DNA of 64,000 nucleotides from Nevskiaceae bacterium (GTDB lineage: Bacteria; Pseudomonadota; Gammaproteobacteria; Nevskiales; Nevskiaceae), in NCBI GenBank assembly GCA_004298465.1, contig SCRT01000005.1, positions 198,924-262,923 of the forward strand. The letters run 5' to 3'. The notes beneath the pieces were generated by a model, which saw only the letters and a list, made by a program, of their open reading frames with translations, was not told where the DNA came from and ran no database searches. The translations under genes were made by a program, and so were the position numbers. Each line of letters starts with the position of its first letter. Within the stretch, counting starts at the first letter, position 1. Below are positions 7,374 to 17,348 of the stretch, in pieces.

Positions 7374-8558
7374 GGAACGTCTGAACAAGCCACGAATTCA
7401 TCGGCGGCTGAGTGCGTGATGGCGCGGCAGGGCGACGATGCAGTAAGGATTTCGCTGCAGGCAGGGCGATGATCGAGTTTTCGATGTGGTTTCATTGCGT
7501 TCTCCCCTCACATCCCGAACTGCGGACGCAATCCGCCTGTCAGGGCCAACAATTTCTTGCGCACCAGCCACAGGTTCGCCAGTGCAAACAGGGTGACGAT
7601 CTGCGCGGTGTTCTTGGCCAGGCCCTTGAATCGCACCTTCACGAAACCGAACTGGCGCTTCACCACCCGGAACGGATGCTCGACGCGCGCACGAATGCTC
7701 GCTTTGCGGTGCTCGATCTTTTCCATCGCGCGCTTGTGACGACCGTCGGGCAACGCCTGAATACGGCCCCGACGCGCGGCGATCTCCCAGCGCATGCCCC
7801 GGCGCGCGACGCGATGCTGCGCGCCGGTGTAGCCGGCATCGGCGTAGGTGACTTCTTCCTTGCCGTGCAGCAGTTCGTCCACCACCTCGATGTCCGCTTC
7901 ATTGGCCGGCGTGGTCACGACCGTGTGCACCAGACCCGAGTCGACATCCGCGCCGATGTGCGCCTTCATGCCGAAGTACCACTGCTTGCCCTTGCTCGTC
8001 GAGTGCATCTCCGGATCGCGCTGCCCTTCTGCGTTCTTGGTCGAACTCGGCGCGGCAATGATGGTGGCGTCCACCATGCTGCCACGCCGCAGAAGCAGAC
8101 CCTGGCGAGTCAGATGCGCATTGATCCGCGTGAAGATCGCCGCAGCCAAGTCGTTGACCTCCAGCAGGCGCCGAAAATTGAGAATGGTGGTCTCGTCGGG
8201 AATCGCCCGGGTCAGCGACAGTCCGGCGAACTGGCGCATCGAGGCCACTTCGTACAGGGCCTCTTCCATCGCCGGATCGGACAGCCCGAACCAGTTCTGC
8301 ATCAGGTGAATGCGCAGCATCGTCGCCAGCGGGTACGGGTGACGACCGCGCCCGGCCACCGGATACAACGGCTCAATCAGATTCAGCAGCGACTTCCACG
8401 GCACCACCTGATCCATCTCGGCCAGGAACACCTCGCGCCGCGTCTGTTTGCGCTTGCCGGCGTACTCCGCGTCCCCAAAGCTCAGCTGCGTCATCCCCGT
8501 CCCCTTTCGCTCAGTCCCAGCTCTCGACCATTATCCGGGAGACTTGTTCAGATGTTCC
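7374..8558. mobile_element. IS5-family insertion sequence, 1,185 bp
   Basis: The element starts GGAACGTCTGAACAAGCC (7374-7391). It ends in the near-exact complement, whose inverted form is GGAACATCTGAACAAGTC (8541-8558), 16 of 18 matching. Both ends are flanked by TCAG. One transposase gene fills the element on the minus strand. It splits a TIR gene of the Thoeris locus, so it arrived after that locus was in place. Length and structure are normal for the IS5 group and the copy appears intact. Confidence 0.93.
7508..8494 (-). CDS. IS5-family transposase
   Basis: The 328-residue product has the DDE transposase layout of the IS5 subgroup. An N-terminal domain contains the helical segment HPYPLATMLRIHLMQNWFGL near residue 52. 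The catalytic aspartates are in RGSMVDATII and TYADAGYTG, and the glutamate region in RARVEHPFRVVKRQFGF follows the typical R-E-K spacing. It is full length with no frameshift, so the element may be active. It lies antisense to the interrupted TIR gene. Confidence 0.93.
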   Translation of the reverse strand: MTQLSFGDAEYAGKRKQTRREVFLAEMDQVVPWKSLLNLIEPLYPVAGRGRHPYPLATMLRIHLMQNWFGLSDPAMEEALYEVASMRQFAGLSLTRAIPDETTILNFRRLLEVNDLAAAIFTRINAHLTRQGLLLRRGSMVDATIIAAPSSTKNAEGQRDPEMHSTSKGKQWYFGMKAHIGADVDSGLVHTVVTTPANEADIEVVDELLHGKEEVTYADAGYTGAQHRVARRGMRWEIAARRGRIQALPDGRHKRAMEKIEHRKASIRARVEHPFRVVKRQFGFVKVRFKGLAKNTAQIVTLFALANLWLVRKKLLALTGGLRPQFGM

Positions 8559-8997
8559 TCAGCAGGTCAAGAACATGGGCAAGATCGACTCGCAGCCCAT
8601 TCTCACGGGCAACAAGTGGGAAGAGGTCCGCCGAGGGGGTGATAAGGCCATCAAGAAATGGATCGACGATCAGATGGTCGGAAAGTCCTGCCTGGTCGTC
8701 CTGGTCGGTACGCGCACTGCGGAACGCCGCTGGGTCCAGTACGAGATCAAGAGAGCCTGGGAGGAAAGACTTGGCGTGGTCGGAGTGCGCATCCACGGCC
8801 TCAAGAACCTGAGAGGCCTCACCTCGAATCGAGGCGACAATCCGTTCGCTGGATTCACCCTCAAATCGACTGCGCTATCCAAGATCGTAACGCTGCACGA
8901 TCCCTTCGGATTCGACAGCAAATCGGTCTATGCCGATATCAATGACCGTCTCGAAGACCTTGTCGAAGAGGCCATCAGCATTCGCGACCAGTTTTAA
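8559..8997 (+). pseudogene. thsB: TIR-domain thsB-like gene, 3' fragment after the IS
   Basis: After the right TCAG copy, the codons from 8563 continue the frame left at 7373. The fragment encodes 144 residues including KSCLVVLVGTRTAERRWVQY followed by EI, where the glutamate matches the TIR catalytic position, and VVGVRIHGLKN. A possible ATG at 8575 would give a 140-residue protein lacking the first beta strand, which is unlikely to fold as a working TIR domain. The ORF itself has no other lesion, so precise IS excision would restore the gene. Confidence 0.85.
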
Positions 8998-9064
8998 TCT
9001 CATCTGACCGGCACGATCTTCTCCACCGAGTGGTGGCTTCCCGACCCTGTTCTCGCGATCAATC

Positions 9065-9643
9065 ATGGCACTCTTTACCGAAACCGAACTTCGTACGCGA
9101 GCACGCCAGAAAAGCAGCGTGCTGGCCAAGGCCTTCGACTCTGTTCTGCGCGAGCATGTCGTCAAGCAGGAGAAGGTAGCCCGCCATGATGTGTTCCTTT
9201 CCCACGCCTACGAGGATAAGGAATTGATTGTCGGTGCGGCGGCGGCGATCGAGGATCTTGGGTACACCGTCTACCTGGATTGGCGAGACGATCCCCAACT
9301 GGACCGGAGCAAGGTAACTGCCGCGACGGCGGAACGTCTGCGCACCCGTCTCCGAGCGAGTCGATCCCTGTTTTACTCGACCACCGCGCAGTCAAGCACT
9401 TCGAAATGGATGCCCTGGGAACTCGGGTTCCAGGACGGCTCGAATTCGCGAGCCGCCATTCTGCCCGTCACATCTTCCGGGCAGACCGACGATTACAAGG
9501 GTCAGGAGTACCTCGGCATCTACCCGTACATCGCGCGCGGAAAAACTCAGGGTGGCGTGGAAAAGATCTGGGTCCACCGCTCCGCAAGCCAGTACATCAG
9601 CTTTGATGAATGGCTGCTTGGGAAGCAACCCTACGAGCACTAG
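9065..9643 (+). CDS. TIR-domain protein, third TIR of the Thoeris locus
   Basis: The 192-residue product has a 40-residue N-terminal helical extension and then a canonical TIR domain. HDVFLSHAYEDKE near residue 41 is the first strand and BB-loop region, LGYTVYLDW follows, and SKWMPWELGFQDG near residue 113 carries the catalytic glutamate. It starts 67 bp after the stop of the IS-interrupted TIR gene on the same strand. This TIR is closer to the classical SHAxEDK type than the two upstream ThsB-like proteins. Several Thoeris loci carry more than one TIR protein that recognise different phages, which fits this arrangement. It could also be an independent TIR effector. Confidence 0.82.
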   Translation: MALFTETELRTRARQKSSVLAKAFDSVLREHVVKQEKVARHDVFLSHAYEDKELIVGAAAAIEDLGYTVYLDWRDDPQLDRSKVTAATAERLRTRLRASRSLFYSTTAQSSTSKWMPWELGFQDGSNSRAAILPVTSSGQTDDYKGQEYLGIYPYIARGKTQGGVEKIWVHRSASQYISFDEWLLGKQPYEH

Positions 9644-9675
9644 CGGGCGCGCAGTTCATTTCGGTTTGCCGGTAG

Positions 9676-10098
<423 letters not shown>

Positions 10099-10133
10099 TG
10101 AATCGGAATCGCGGACTTCGGCATCGCGGCGTG

Positions 10134-11147
10134 ATGAGTGCGTTGGTCGCCGCGCTCCTGTTCGGAGCCGGTACGCCTCTGGCCAAGATGCTGCTCGGCG
10201 CGCTCGATCCCTGGCTGCTCGCGGGCCTGCTTTACCTCGGCTCCGGACTGGGCATGAGTGCGTACAGGATTGTCAGCGCTGCCCAACCGGTGCGGCTGTC
10301 CGCGGTAGATTTGCCCTGGTTGGCCGCTGCGGTCGCCGCGGGTGGTGTCGCCGCGCCTGTGCTGCTGATGATTGGACTGGCCGGGACACCGGCTTCCGGA
10401 GCGTCGTTACTGCTCAATCTCGAAGGGGTGTTCACGGCCCTGCTGGCGTGGTTCGCCTTCCGCGAGAACTTCGACCGGCGCATCGCGCTGGGCATGGTCG
10501 CCATCGTTGCGGGAGCCGCGATCCTGAGTTGGCCCGGCGAGTTGCGGATCGCCGGGGGCGGACCGACGCTGGCCATTCTGGCGGCCTGCCTCTGCTGGGG
10601 CCTGGACAACAATTTCACGCGCAAGGTGTCCCTGACGGACGCGAGCTGGATCGCAGCCGTCAAGGGACTCGTCTCAGGGACGGTGAACCTGATTCTCGCG
10701 GCGGTGCTCGGCACATCGATGCCCAAGCTCGGTTCCGCCGCAGCGGCGATGGTCCTCGGCGTGTTCGCCTACGGCATCAGCCTGGCCTTGTTCGTGATCG
10801 CGCTTCGACATCTTGGGACTGCGCGTACCGGCGCTTATTTCTCGGTGGCACCGTTCTTCGGCGCTGTCCTGGCTCTGACGCTGGGGGAGCCGCTGACGTT
10901 GCCGCTGGCCACAGCGGGCTTGCTGATGGGCGTGGGTGTATGGCTGCATCTCAGCGAAAGGCATGAGCACGAGCACACGCACGAGGACATCGAGCATGAG
11001 CACGAACACATGCATGACGCCCACCATGAACACGAACACGAAAGTGGCGAACAGGTTCTCGGACCGCACCGGCATCGACACCGCCATCAGCCCGTGACGC
11101 ATTGGCATCCGCACTATCCGGACAGCCATCACCGTCACCCGCACTGA
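10134..11147 (+). CDS. DMT-superfamily (EamA) transporter with His-rich tail
   Basis: The start at the ATG at 10134 is chosen because it gives a clean first membrane segment; the frame is open far upstream over the RND remnant. The 337-residue product has about ten hydrophobic segments in two EamA repeats (for example LLFGAGTPLAKMLLGALDPW and GTARTGAYFSVAPFFGAVLA) up to about residue 275. The last 60 residues are dominated by HEHEH and HRHRH runs likely to bind metal ions. Its place beside a copper ATPase and an RND remnant suggests metal export or buffering, but the substrate is not known. It converges on the ATPase gene with 68 bp between stops. Confidence 0.82.
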   Translation: MSALVAALLFGAGTPLAKMLLGALDPWLLAGLLYLGSGLGMSAYRIVSAAQPVRLSAVDLPWLAAAVAAGGVAAPVLLMIGLAGTPASGASLLLNLEGVFTALLAWFAFRENFDRRIALGMVAIVAGAAILSWPGELRIAGGGPTLAILAACLCWGLDNNFTRKVSLTDASWIAAVKGLVSGTVNLILAAVLGTSMPKLGSAAAAMVLGVFAYGISLALFVIALRHLGTARTGAYFSVAPFFGAVLALTLGEPLTLPLATAGLLMGVGVWLHLSERHEHEHTHEDIEHEHEHMHDAHHEHEHESGEQVLGPHRHRHRHQPVTHWHPHYPDSHHRHPH

Positions 11148-11215
11148 CCATGTCCCGCTCGGGGGGTGAGCGCCGAAAATCAGCGGCGTACCAGTGCTCG
11201 CATGTCGCCTCCCGT

Positions 11216-13705
11216 TTACGCCCTCGCTCCACGCAGCCGCAGGGCATTCCCGACCACCGAGGCCGAACTCAGGCTCATGGCCAGCGCCGCAAGCATCGGT
11301 GACAGCAGGACGCCGAAGATCGGAAACAGCACGCCTGCCGCAACCGGGACCCCCAGGCCGTTGTAGATCAGCGCGAATCCCAGGTTCTGTTTCATGTTCC
11401 GCACCGTGGCCTGCGACAGTTCAATCGCGCGCGCGATACCGAGGAGGTCGCCTTTCACCAGCGTGACGTGTGCGCTGTTCATGGCGACGTCGGTCCCCGT
11501 ACCCATCGCGATGCCCACATCGGCGCCGGCCAGCGCGGGCGCGTCGTTGATGCCATCCCCGGCCATGGCCACCCGACGGCCTTGCGCCTTGAAGTCGGCG
11601 ACGAGCTTGGCCTTCCCCTCGGGCCGGATTTCGCCGTGCACCTCGTCGATGCCCAGCCGCTGGGCAACCGCATTTGCAGTCGTCACGCCATCGCCGGTCG
11701 CCATGACCACGCGGATGCCGAGCGCGCGCAGTTTCTCGATGGCCTCGAGGGTCGTGGCCTTGATGGGATCGGACACCGCCACCAAACCCGCGAGCTTCGA
11801 ACCGATGGCGAGGAACATGACGCTCGCGCCCTCGGCGCGCAGTTGTTCGGCGACCTTGACCAGGCCAGACACGTCCGCGCCGATCTCCTCCATCAGCGCG
11901 GTGTTGCCCAGATGCAGGCGCTGTCCTGCCACCCCACCGCGTACGCCGATACCGGTCACCGACTCGAAGTTCTCCACGGGCAGCAGCGCCAGGTTTTGCC
12001 GGCGCGCCTGGGCCACGATGGCCTCCGCCAAGGGATGCTCGCTGCCCTGGTCCAGGCTGGCTGCGAGTTGCAGCACCTGTTCGGGGGTGTGGCCACCGAC
12101 GGCCTGCACGCTGTGAAAAGCAGGCTTGCCCTGCGTGAGCGTGCCGGTCTTGTCGACGATCAGGGTGTCGATACGCCGCAGCGTTTCGATCGCCGCCGCA
12201 TCGCGGAACAGGATGCCGGAACTCGCGGCGCGGCCCGTGGCGACCATGATCGACATCGGCGTCGCCAACCCCAGCGCACACGGACAGGCAATGATCAGCA
12301 CCGCTACCGCGTTGATGAAGCCGTAGACCCACGATGGCTCTGGCCCGAAGAAACCCCAGACCAGCAAGGTTGTGATGGCGATCCCGATCACGCCCAGCAC
12401 GAACCAGAAGCTCACCGCATCGGCCATGCGCTGCATCGGTGCGCGGGACCGCTGGGCTTGCGCCACCATGTGGACGATCTGGGACAGCAAGGTGCCGGCG
12501 CCCACCTTCTCGGCACGGATCACGAGGCTGCCGTTGCCGTTGAGCGTGGCGCCAATCACCGCATCACCGGACTTGCGATGCACCGGCAGCGGCTCTCCGG
12601 TCAGCATCGACTCATCGACATGGCTCTCGCCTTCGAGCACGACGCCATCGATCGGCACCTTCTCACCCGGTCGCACGCGCAGCCGGTCACCGACCTGTAC
12701 CTGATCGAGCGCGACATCCGCTTCGTTCCCATCTTCGTTCAAGCGACGCGCGGTTTTGGGCGACAGACCTAGCAGGGATCGAATCGCGGCCGAGGTCTGG
12801 GAGCGCGCCTTCAGTTCCAGCATCTGTCCCAGCAGGGTCAGCGACACGATCACCGCCGCCGCTTCGAAGTACACCCCGATCCGCCCGTGTGCCGCGAAGC
12901 TCGCCGGGAACAGTCCCGGCGCGAGGGTCGCCACGACGCTGTAGATATAGGCCGAGGCCACGCCCAATCCGATGAGCGTGAACATGTTCGGGCTGCGGTT
13001 TGCGATCGACTGCACACCGCGTTCGAGGAAGGGCCAACCCGCCCACAGCACGACCGGCGTTGCGAGTACCCACTCCACCCAGGACTGTGCCGCCATGCTC
13101 ATGAGCCCCAGCCGGTGGCCCACCATCGCCAGCGCCATCACCATCACCGACAACGGCAGGGTCCACCAGAAGCGGCGCGTGAAGTCGCGCAGTTCAGGGT
13201 TTTCGTCATCACCCTCCAGGCTCGGCATCTCCGGTTCCAGCGCCATGCCGCATTTCGGACAGCTTCCCGGATGGTCCTGACGGATCTCAGGGTGCATCGG
13301 GCAGGTGTAAACCGTGCCCGCGGGTGCCGCTGGCACCGGACCGTCAGCCTTGGGGGCCAGATACTTCGCCGGATCAGCCGCGAATTTCGTTTCGCAGCCC
13401 TGGCTGCAAAAGTAGTAGGTGCGCCCCGCGTGGTGATGCGACCGAGCCGTCGTCGGATCGACGGTCATGCCGCAAACGGGATCTTTCTCGGCCGACGCAG
13501 AGGATCGTCCCGTCGCCCCGTGACCATGCCCGTGGTGATGGCCGTGTGCGTGAGGGTCCGCGTCGTTGTGACTGTGCATTGAGGTTGCGGCAACGTCGGC
13601 CTTGCTTGAGCAGCAGGAAACGTCGGCGGTGGCCGCGGCGGGCGGCACGGTGACTTCTGGGGCGGCGGGCATCTTTCCGGCCTTGGCGTGGCAGCAGCTG
13701 TTCAT
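11216..13705 (-). CDS. copA: Copper-translocating P1B-type ATPase with YHS and CxxC metal-binding modules
   Basis: The start at 13705 follows AGGAG at 13714-13718 and overlaps the regulator stop as ATGA. The 829-residue product opens with Cys pairs and a [12 protein letters not shown] stretch, then a YHS-type module ([10 protein letters not shown]) and a heavy-metal-binding module YTCPMHPEI...CPKCGM. The core has [22 protein letters not shown] with the CPC membrane motif, [10 protein letters not shown] with the phosphorylated aspartate, SEHPLAEA, and [13 protein letters not shown] and the absence of classic N-terminal HMA domains resemble CopA/SilP-like exporters that move Cu+ or Ag+ out of the cytoplasm. 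It is the last gene of a CopL-like, MerR, ATPase set. Confidence 0.93.
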   Translation of the reverse strand: MNSCCHAKAGKMPAAPEVTVPPAAATADVSCCSSKADVAATSMHSHNDADPHAHGHHHGHGHGATGRSSASAEKDPVCGMTVDPTTARSHHHAGRTYYFCSQGCETKFAADPAKYLAPKADGPVPAAPAGTVYTCPMHPEIRQDHPGSCPKCGMALEPEMPSLEGDDENPELRDFTRRFWWTLPLSVMVMALAMVGHRLGLMSMAAQSWVEWVLATPVVLWAGWPFLERGVQSIANRSPNMFTLIGLGVASAYIYSVVATLAPGLFPASFAAHGRIGVYFEAAAVIVSLTLLGQMLELKARSQTSAAIRSLLGLSPKTARRLNEDGNEADVALDQVQVGDRLRVRPGEKVPIDGVVLEGESHVDESMLTGEPLPVHRKSGDAVIGATLNGNGSLVIRAEKVGAGTLLSQIVHMVAQAQRSRAPMQRMADAVSFWFVLGVIGIAITTLLVWGFFGPEPSWVYGFINAVAVLIIACPCALGLATPMSIMVATGRAASSGILFRDAAAIETLRRIDTLIVDKTGTLTQGKPAFHSVQAVGGHTPEQVLQLAASLDQGSEHPLAEAIVAQARRQNLALLPVENFESVTGIGVRGGVAGQRLHLGNTALMEEIGADVSGLVKVAEQLRAEGASVMFLAIGSKLAGLVAVSDPIKATTLEAIEKLRALGIRVVMATGDGVTTANAVAQRLGIDEVHGEIRPEGKAKLVADFKAQGRRVAMAGDGINDAPALAGADVGIAMGTGTDVAMNSAHVTLVKGDLLGIARAIELSQATVRNMKQNLGFALIYNGLGVPVAAGVLFPIFGVLLSPMLAALAMSLSSASVVGNALRLRGARA

Positions 13706-14112
13706 GACGAGGGCTCCTGATTCAGCGCATTGACGATCGGGCACTTGGCGAGCGCGCCGTGTCCCGGGCAGGCGGCAACGAGCCGCTTGAGGCCTTTGCG
13801 GATCCGCTGGAGTTCACGAATCTTGTCTTCGACGACGCCAAGCTTGGCCTGTGCCGCAACCTTCATCCCCGCCATGTCGCGCTCTGCCTGCGAGGTCAAC
13901 GCGAGGAGTTCGGTGATTTCGCCGAGCGTGAAGCCCAGATCCTTGGCGCGGCGGATGAACCGCAAGCAGCCGACTACATCCGGCGCATAGGCGCGGTAGC
14001 CGGACTCGCGTCGGGCGGGCGGCGCAATCAGCCCCTCCCGCTCGTAGTACCGGATCGTGTCGATCGACATCTCGGCCAGTTTGGCGAGCTTGCCGATGCT
14101 CAGAGTGCTCAT
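13702..14112 (-). CDS. MerR-family metal-responsive regulator (CueR/ZntR-like)
   Basis: The start at 14112 ([11 protein letters not shown]) is preferred over an ATG four codons upstream because it begins right before the helix-turn-helix. The 136-residue protein has the MerR N-terminal domain with [12 protein letters not shown] and [21 protein letters not shown] dimerisation helix follows, then a C-terminal loop [12 protein letters not shown] that supplies two thiolates for metal sensing. It overlaps the ATPase start by four bases and so is translationally coupled to it. It likely activates metal-inducible promoters, possibly including the dyad promoters at 20706-20736 and 38032-38063. The metal specificity, copper or another soft metal, is inferred from context. 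Confidence 0.88.
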   Translation of the reverse strand: MSTLSIGKLAKLAEMSIDTIRYYEREGLIAPPARRESGYRAYAPDVVGCLRFIRRAKDLGFTLGEITELLALTSQAERDMAGMKVAAQAKLGVVEDKIRELQRIRKGLKRLVAACPGHGALAKCPIVNALNQEPSS

Positions 14113-14240
14113 GATCAATGGCAATAGATCGTCCGGCCGTAAACGACGCCCGACGTGAATTCAAAACGAGAAGAAACTCGACCACCGCACGCTCGGCCGA
14201 AGCCGCGCAGGCGAAGGCAAGCCGCGAACGCGGCTCTCCC

Positions 14241-14642
14241 TCAGCAGGTACTGGGCGGACGGATGAGTCCGCGACGATGCGCGGGAAGGAGGTCGCCGGT
14301 CATAGCTTGGCGAGGAGCGGCACCCGCGACGACCAACGTCAACGAGGGCCGTAGAGGGGATGCGACGAAACTGTGGGGTGTCGCGCAGCTGAACTTGCAC
14401 GAGCAGCCGCACGCGCACCCTTCAAGCAGCTGGAGTAGCCGCGTGGCGTCACCATCGGCAGCGTGCCCAGGATGGTGATGCTCTGTCTCGCCGCCTTCCC
14501 CGCGGGCGTGATGCAGGTGCGCCGAAGAATCATGCGCGGAGGAGTTCGCGTGCGAGCAGTGAGACCCGGCGTAGGCGCCCGCCGACTGAACCATCATCGC
14601 GAAAGCGAGCATCACGATGGAAAACTTGCGCCACGAGTGCAT
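14241..14642 (-). CDS. Small exported Cys/His-rich protein, CopL-like (copy 1)
   Basis: The 133-residue product has a signal peptide (FSIVMLAFAMMVQSAGAYAG), a His-rich middle (SAHLHHARG, EHHHPGHA), a Cys cluster CACGCSCKFSC and the C-terminal motif GLIRPPSTC. CopL-family proteins, small Cys-rich proteins required for copper-inducible expression in Xanthomonas, share this make-up and a terminal RPP motif, so the name is an inference from composition and context. It is first in a minus-strand set followed by the MerR regulator and the ATPase. The second protein of this kind at 37494-37937 also ends in LIRPPS. No good ribosome-binding site was seen at the chosen ATG. Confidence 0.6.
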   Translation of the reverse strand: MHSWRKFSIVMLAFAMMVQSAGAYAGSHCSHANSSAHDSSAHLHHARGEGGETEHHHPGHAADGDATRLLQLLEGCACGCSCKFSCATPHSFVASPLRPSLTLVVAGAAPRQAMTGDLLPAHRRGLIRPPSTC

Positions 14643-15149
14643 CACGCGTCGGGATCGTAGAGTCGAGTGATCCAGATCGGATCGCGACTTTCGTGCCCGC
14701 TCTGACCGCTCCGCGGCGTCAGGGCGCCCCGATGAGCAAGTTACGTCGCGCACACTCCTGGAACCGTTACTTCAAAAACGCAGCGCTTCGCTTCCCAAGG
14801 ACGGGCCATCGTCGCCATGTTGACTCTCGAAGAGCATGCTCCATCCCTTTCGTGGCTACGCGTCCTGCAATTCCTTCACGGGGGCGACATGCAAATCGCC
14901 ATTCCGGGAACCCCTGATCGTCGGGCAATCGATCGGACGAAGGGAGCACACGCGGCGCTTGCGGGCGCTTGGATCCAGGGTCAGCGCCAGCGTCTGGTAC
15001 CGCCACCGGTTCTGGGCGACAATAGCGACCGTCACATAGGCAAACACGGGCTTCGGGCCCGTGCAGTACCGGGAGTGGCATCAACCCCGGTTCCTTGCCG
15101 ATGGTGGGTACCGGCTCGCTGTCCTGATTTCATACCGGTACTACCTCCA
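14643..15149. other. Intergenic region between the CopL-like gene and the TonB receptor gene
   Basis: I see no supported gene in these 507 bp. Short open frames on both strands lack recognisable domains and start signals. A strong hairpin CACGGGC/GCCCGTG with a TTCGG loop lies at 15045-15063, about 90 bp before the receptor start, and may act in the leader of that transcript. No riboswitch consensus was recognised. Confidence 0.4.
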
Positions 15150-17297
15150 ATGCCCTCGTTTCGCCCGACGCCCTTTGCGGCTGCTCTTCTGTCCTCCCTG
15201 GCCTGGCCGGCGCTTGCACAGCCAACCGATTCCACTCCCGCCGTGACGCTCGATACGGTCGAAGTGTTGGGGCAAGCCCCGGACGAAAACAGCTACCACA
15301 GCAGCGCGACCAGCACCGCCACACGCACGGACACTCCGCTCGTCGATGTTCCCCAGTCGATCACGGTGGTGACGCGCGCACAGGTCGAGGATCAGTCCGC
15401 GCAGAACCTGGCCGACGTGGTGCGCTATGTGCCCGGGGTGGGCATGGCGCAGGGCGAAGGCAACCGTGAAGCGCCGGTGTTCCGCGGCAACGTGAGCACC
15501 TCGGATTTCTTCGTCAACGGCCTGCGCGACGACGTGCAGTATTACCGTGACATCTACAACATCGAACGCGTGGAAGTGCTGAAAGGCCCCAACGCGATGA
15601 TCTTCGGTCGCGGCGGTGTGGGCGGCGTGATCAACCGCATCACGCGCGTGGCCGATGGCCGCAGCCACCGCGAGGTAACCCTGCAAGGCGGCAGCTTCGA
15701 CAACAAGCGCGCCACCTTCGACTGGGGTCAAGGCTTTAACCCCCACGTGGCCGCGCGCGTGACCGCCGTGATCGAAGACAGCGAGAGCTATCGCGATGAC
15801 GTCACGCTCGAGCGCCGCGGGGTCAATCCCACCCTGCGCCTGGTCACCGGGCCCAGTACCGCCGTGACGCTCGGCCATGAATACTTCTTCGACGAGCGGG
15901 TCGCCGACCGCGGTGTGCCTTCGTTCAACGGCAAGCCCTTCGATACCGACGAGTCCACGTTTTTCGGGGATCCCGGCAACAGCCCCACCGGCACTGAGCT
16001 CAACGTAACGAGCCTGACGGTCGATCACGACTTCGGCGGCGGTCTGACCCTCGTCAATCGCACGCTCTACGGCCGCTACGACAAGTATTACCAGAACGTG
16101 TTCGCCAGCGGCCCGGTGGCAGCGGACGGCACGGTGCCGTTCCAGGGATACATCTCGACGACCGAACGCGACAACTTTTTCAACCAGACCGACCTGGTCT
16201 ATAAGCTCAAGACCGGGATCATCGAGCACACGTTGCTCGCAGGCGCGGAGTTCGGCCGACAGCTCACGGACAATCTGCGTCTCAGCGCGCGCTTTGCCGA
16301 CGGCGCGGACGCGGATGTCGATCCGGACAGCACGTTCATCGCACCGGCGAGCAGCCCCAATTTCAGCGAACCGCTGGTGTCCTTCGTGCAGGGAGGATCG
16401 AGCGACGGCAATAACGAGAACGAGACCACCATCGCCGCCGTGTATCTGCAGGATCAGCTGTCGCTGTCTTCGCAGTTCGATGTCGTGTTGGGCGTGCGCT
16501 ATGACCGGTACGACACCGATTTCGAGAACCGTCGCACGGACGCCGCGCCAGCTGACCGCAGGATCGACGCCCAAGACGACCTGCTGTCTCCCCGCGTGGG
16601 CCTGATCTACAAGCCGATGGAGCCGGCCTCGATCTATGCAAGCTACTCGGTGAGCTATCTGCCACGCGCCGGCGAGCAGCTCGGCTCCCTGACGCCGACC
16701 AACGCGTCGTTCGATCCCGAGGAGTACACGAATTACGAGGTTGGCGCGAAGTGGGATGTGCGGCCCGACCTGGCCCTCACCGTGGCGGTTTATCAGCTCG
16801 ACCGTGACAAGGTGATCCTGCCTGGCCCGACCGCGGGCACCAGCATTCTGGGTGATGGCGCGCGTACCCAGGGCGTCGAGCTCGGGATCAGTGGGTACGT
16901 CACCCAGTCCTGGAGCGTGGCCGGCGGTTATGCCTACCAGGACGGCGAACTAACTGCGACCAGCGGCTCCACCGCGCAGGATGGGGCCGACTTGGCGAAT
17001 CTGCCGCGTCACAGCGTGTCGCTGTGGAACCGTTACGACTTTAGCCCGCAGTGGGGCGCAGGCATTGGCGTGTTCAACCGCAGTTCGGTCTTCGCCAGCA
17101 CCAGCAACGCTGTGAAGTTGGACGGTTACACCCGGGTCGATGGCGCGCTGTTCTACCAGCACAGCCCTCGGCTGCGCGCGCAGCTCAACGTCGAAAACGT
17201 CGGCGGCGAGGACTACTACGTCAACGCCCACAACGACAACAACAGTCTCCCCGGTGCACCGCTCACCGTGCGCGCGAGCGTGACGGCGAACTTCTGA
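15150..17297 (+). CDS. TonB-dependent siderophore-type receptor
   Basis: The start at the ATG at 15150 gives a 715-residue precursor with a signal peptide ending ALAQP near residue 22. A plug domain of about 130 residues follows (VDVPQSITVVTRAQVEDQSA, FFVNGLRDD, ERVEVLKGPNAMIFGRGGVG) and then a 22-strand type beta barrel that ends in the typical aromatic residue (VTANF). The plug resembles Fiu/FhuE-like siderophore receptors. In the outer membrane it would import a metal chelate using TonB energy, and in this setting iron or copper chelates are both plausible. It is transcribed away from the CopL-like gene and converges on the hydroxylase gene. Confidence 0.9.
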   Translation: MPSFRPTPFAAALLSSLAWPALAQPTDSTPAVTLDTVEVLGQAPDENSYHSSATSTATRTDTPLVDVPQSITVVTRAQVEDQSAQNLADVVRYVPGVGMAQGEGNREAPVFRGNVSTSDFFVNGLRDDVQYYRDIYNIERVEVLKGPNAMIFGRGGVGGVINRITRVADGRSHREVTLQGGSFDNKRATFDWGQGFNPHVAARVTAVIEDSESYRDDVTLERRGVNPTLRLVTGPSTAVTLGHEYFFDERVADRGVPSFNGKPFDTDESTFFGDPGNSPTGTELNVTSLTVDHDFGGGLTLVNRTLYGRYDKYYQNVFASGPVAADGTVPFQGYISTTERDNFFNQTDLVYKLKTGIIEHTLLAGAEFGRQLTDNLRLSARFADGADADVDPDSTFIAPASSPNFSEPLVSFVQGGSSDGNNENETTIAAVYLQDQLSLSSQFDVVLGVRYDRYDTDFENRRTDAAPADRRIDAQDDLLSPRVGLIYKPMEPASIYASYSVSYLPRAGEQLGSLTPTNASFDPEEYTNYEVGAKWDVRPDLALTVAVYQLDRDKVILPGPTAGTSILGDGARTQGVELGISGYVTQSWSVAGGYAYQDGELTATSGSTAQDGADLANLPRHSVSLWNRYDFSPQWGAGIGVFNRSSVFASTSNAVKLDGYTRVDGALFYQHSPRLRAQLNVENVGGEDYYVNAHNDNNSLPGAPLTVRASVTANF

Positions 17298-17306
17298 GGC
17301 CAAACC

Positions 17307-17331
17307 CCCAGGCGGCCTCGAGCTGCCTGGG
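17307..17331. terminator. Stem-loop between convergent genes
   Basis: CCCAGGCGGC and GCTGCCTGGG form a 10-bp stem with one mismatch and a five-base loop, directly between the receptor stop and the convergent hydroxylase stop. No clear T-run follows on either strand, so terminator activity is only likely. Confidence 0.45.
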
Positions 17332-17348
17332 ATGCCGGCCGACCCGGC

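Noticed and set aside
7412..8812. Long plus-strand open frame across the IS
   Set aside because: It is the antisense shadow of the IS5-family transposase, crosses the IS boundary and shows no domain.
13735..13744. Longer start of the copper ATPase upstream of 13705
   Set aside because: It lies inside the MerR gene without a ribosome-binding site, while 13705 has AGGAG and an ATGA overlap.
14767..15084. Minus-strand open frame upstream of the TonB receptor
   Set aside because: No start signal, no recognisable domain, and its composition looks like random GC-rich coding potential; kept only as part of the intergenic description.
14643..15149. Possible riboswitch (for example cobalamin-type) before the TonB receptor
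   Set aside because: The conserved boxes of known classes were not found; only a simple hairpin is present.
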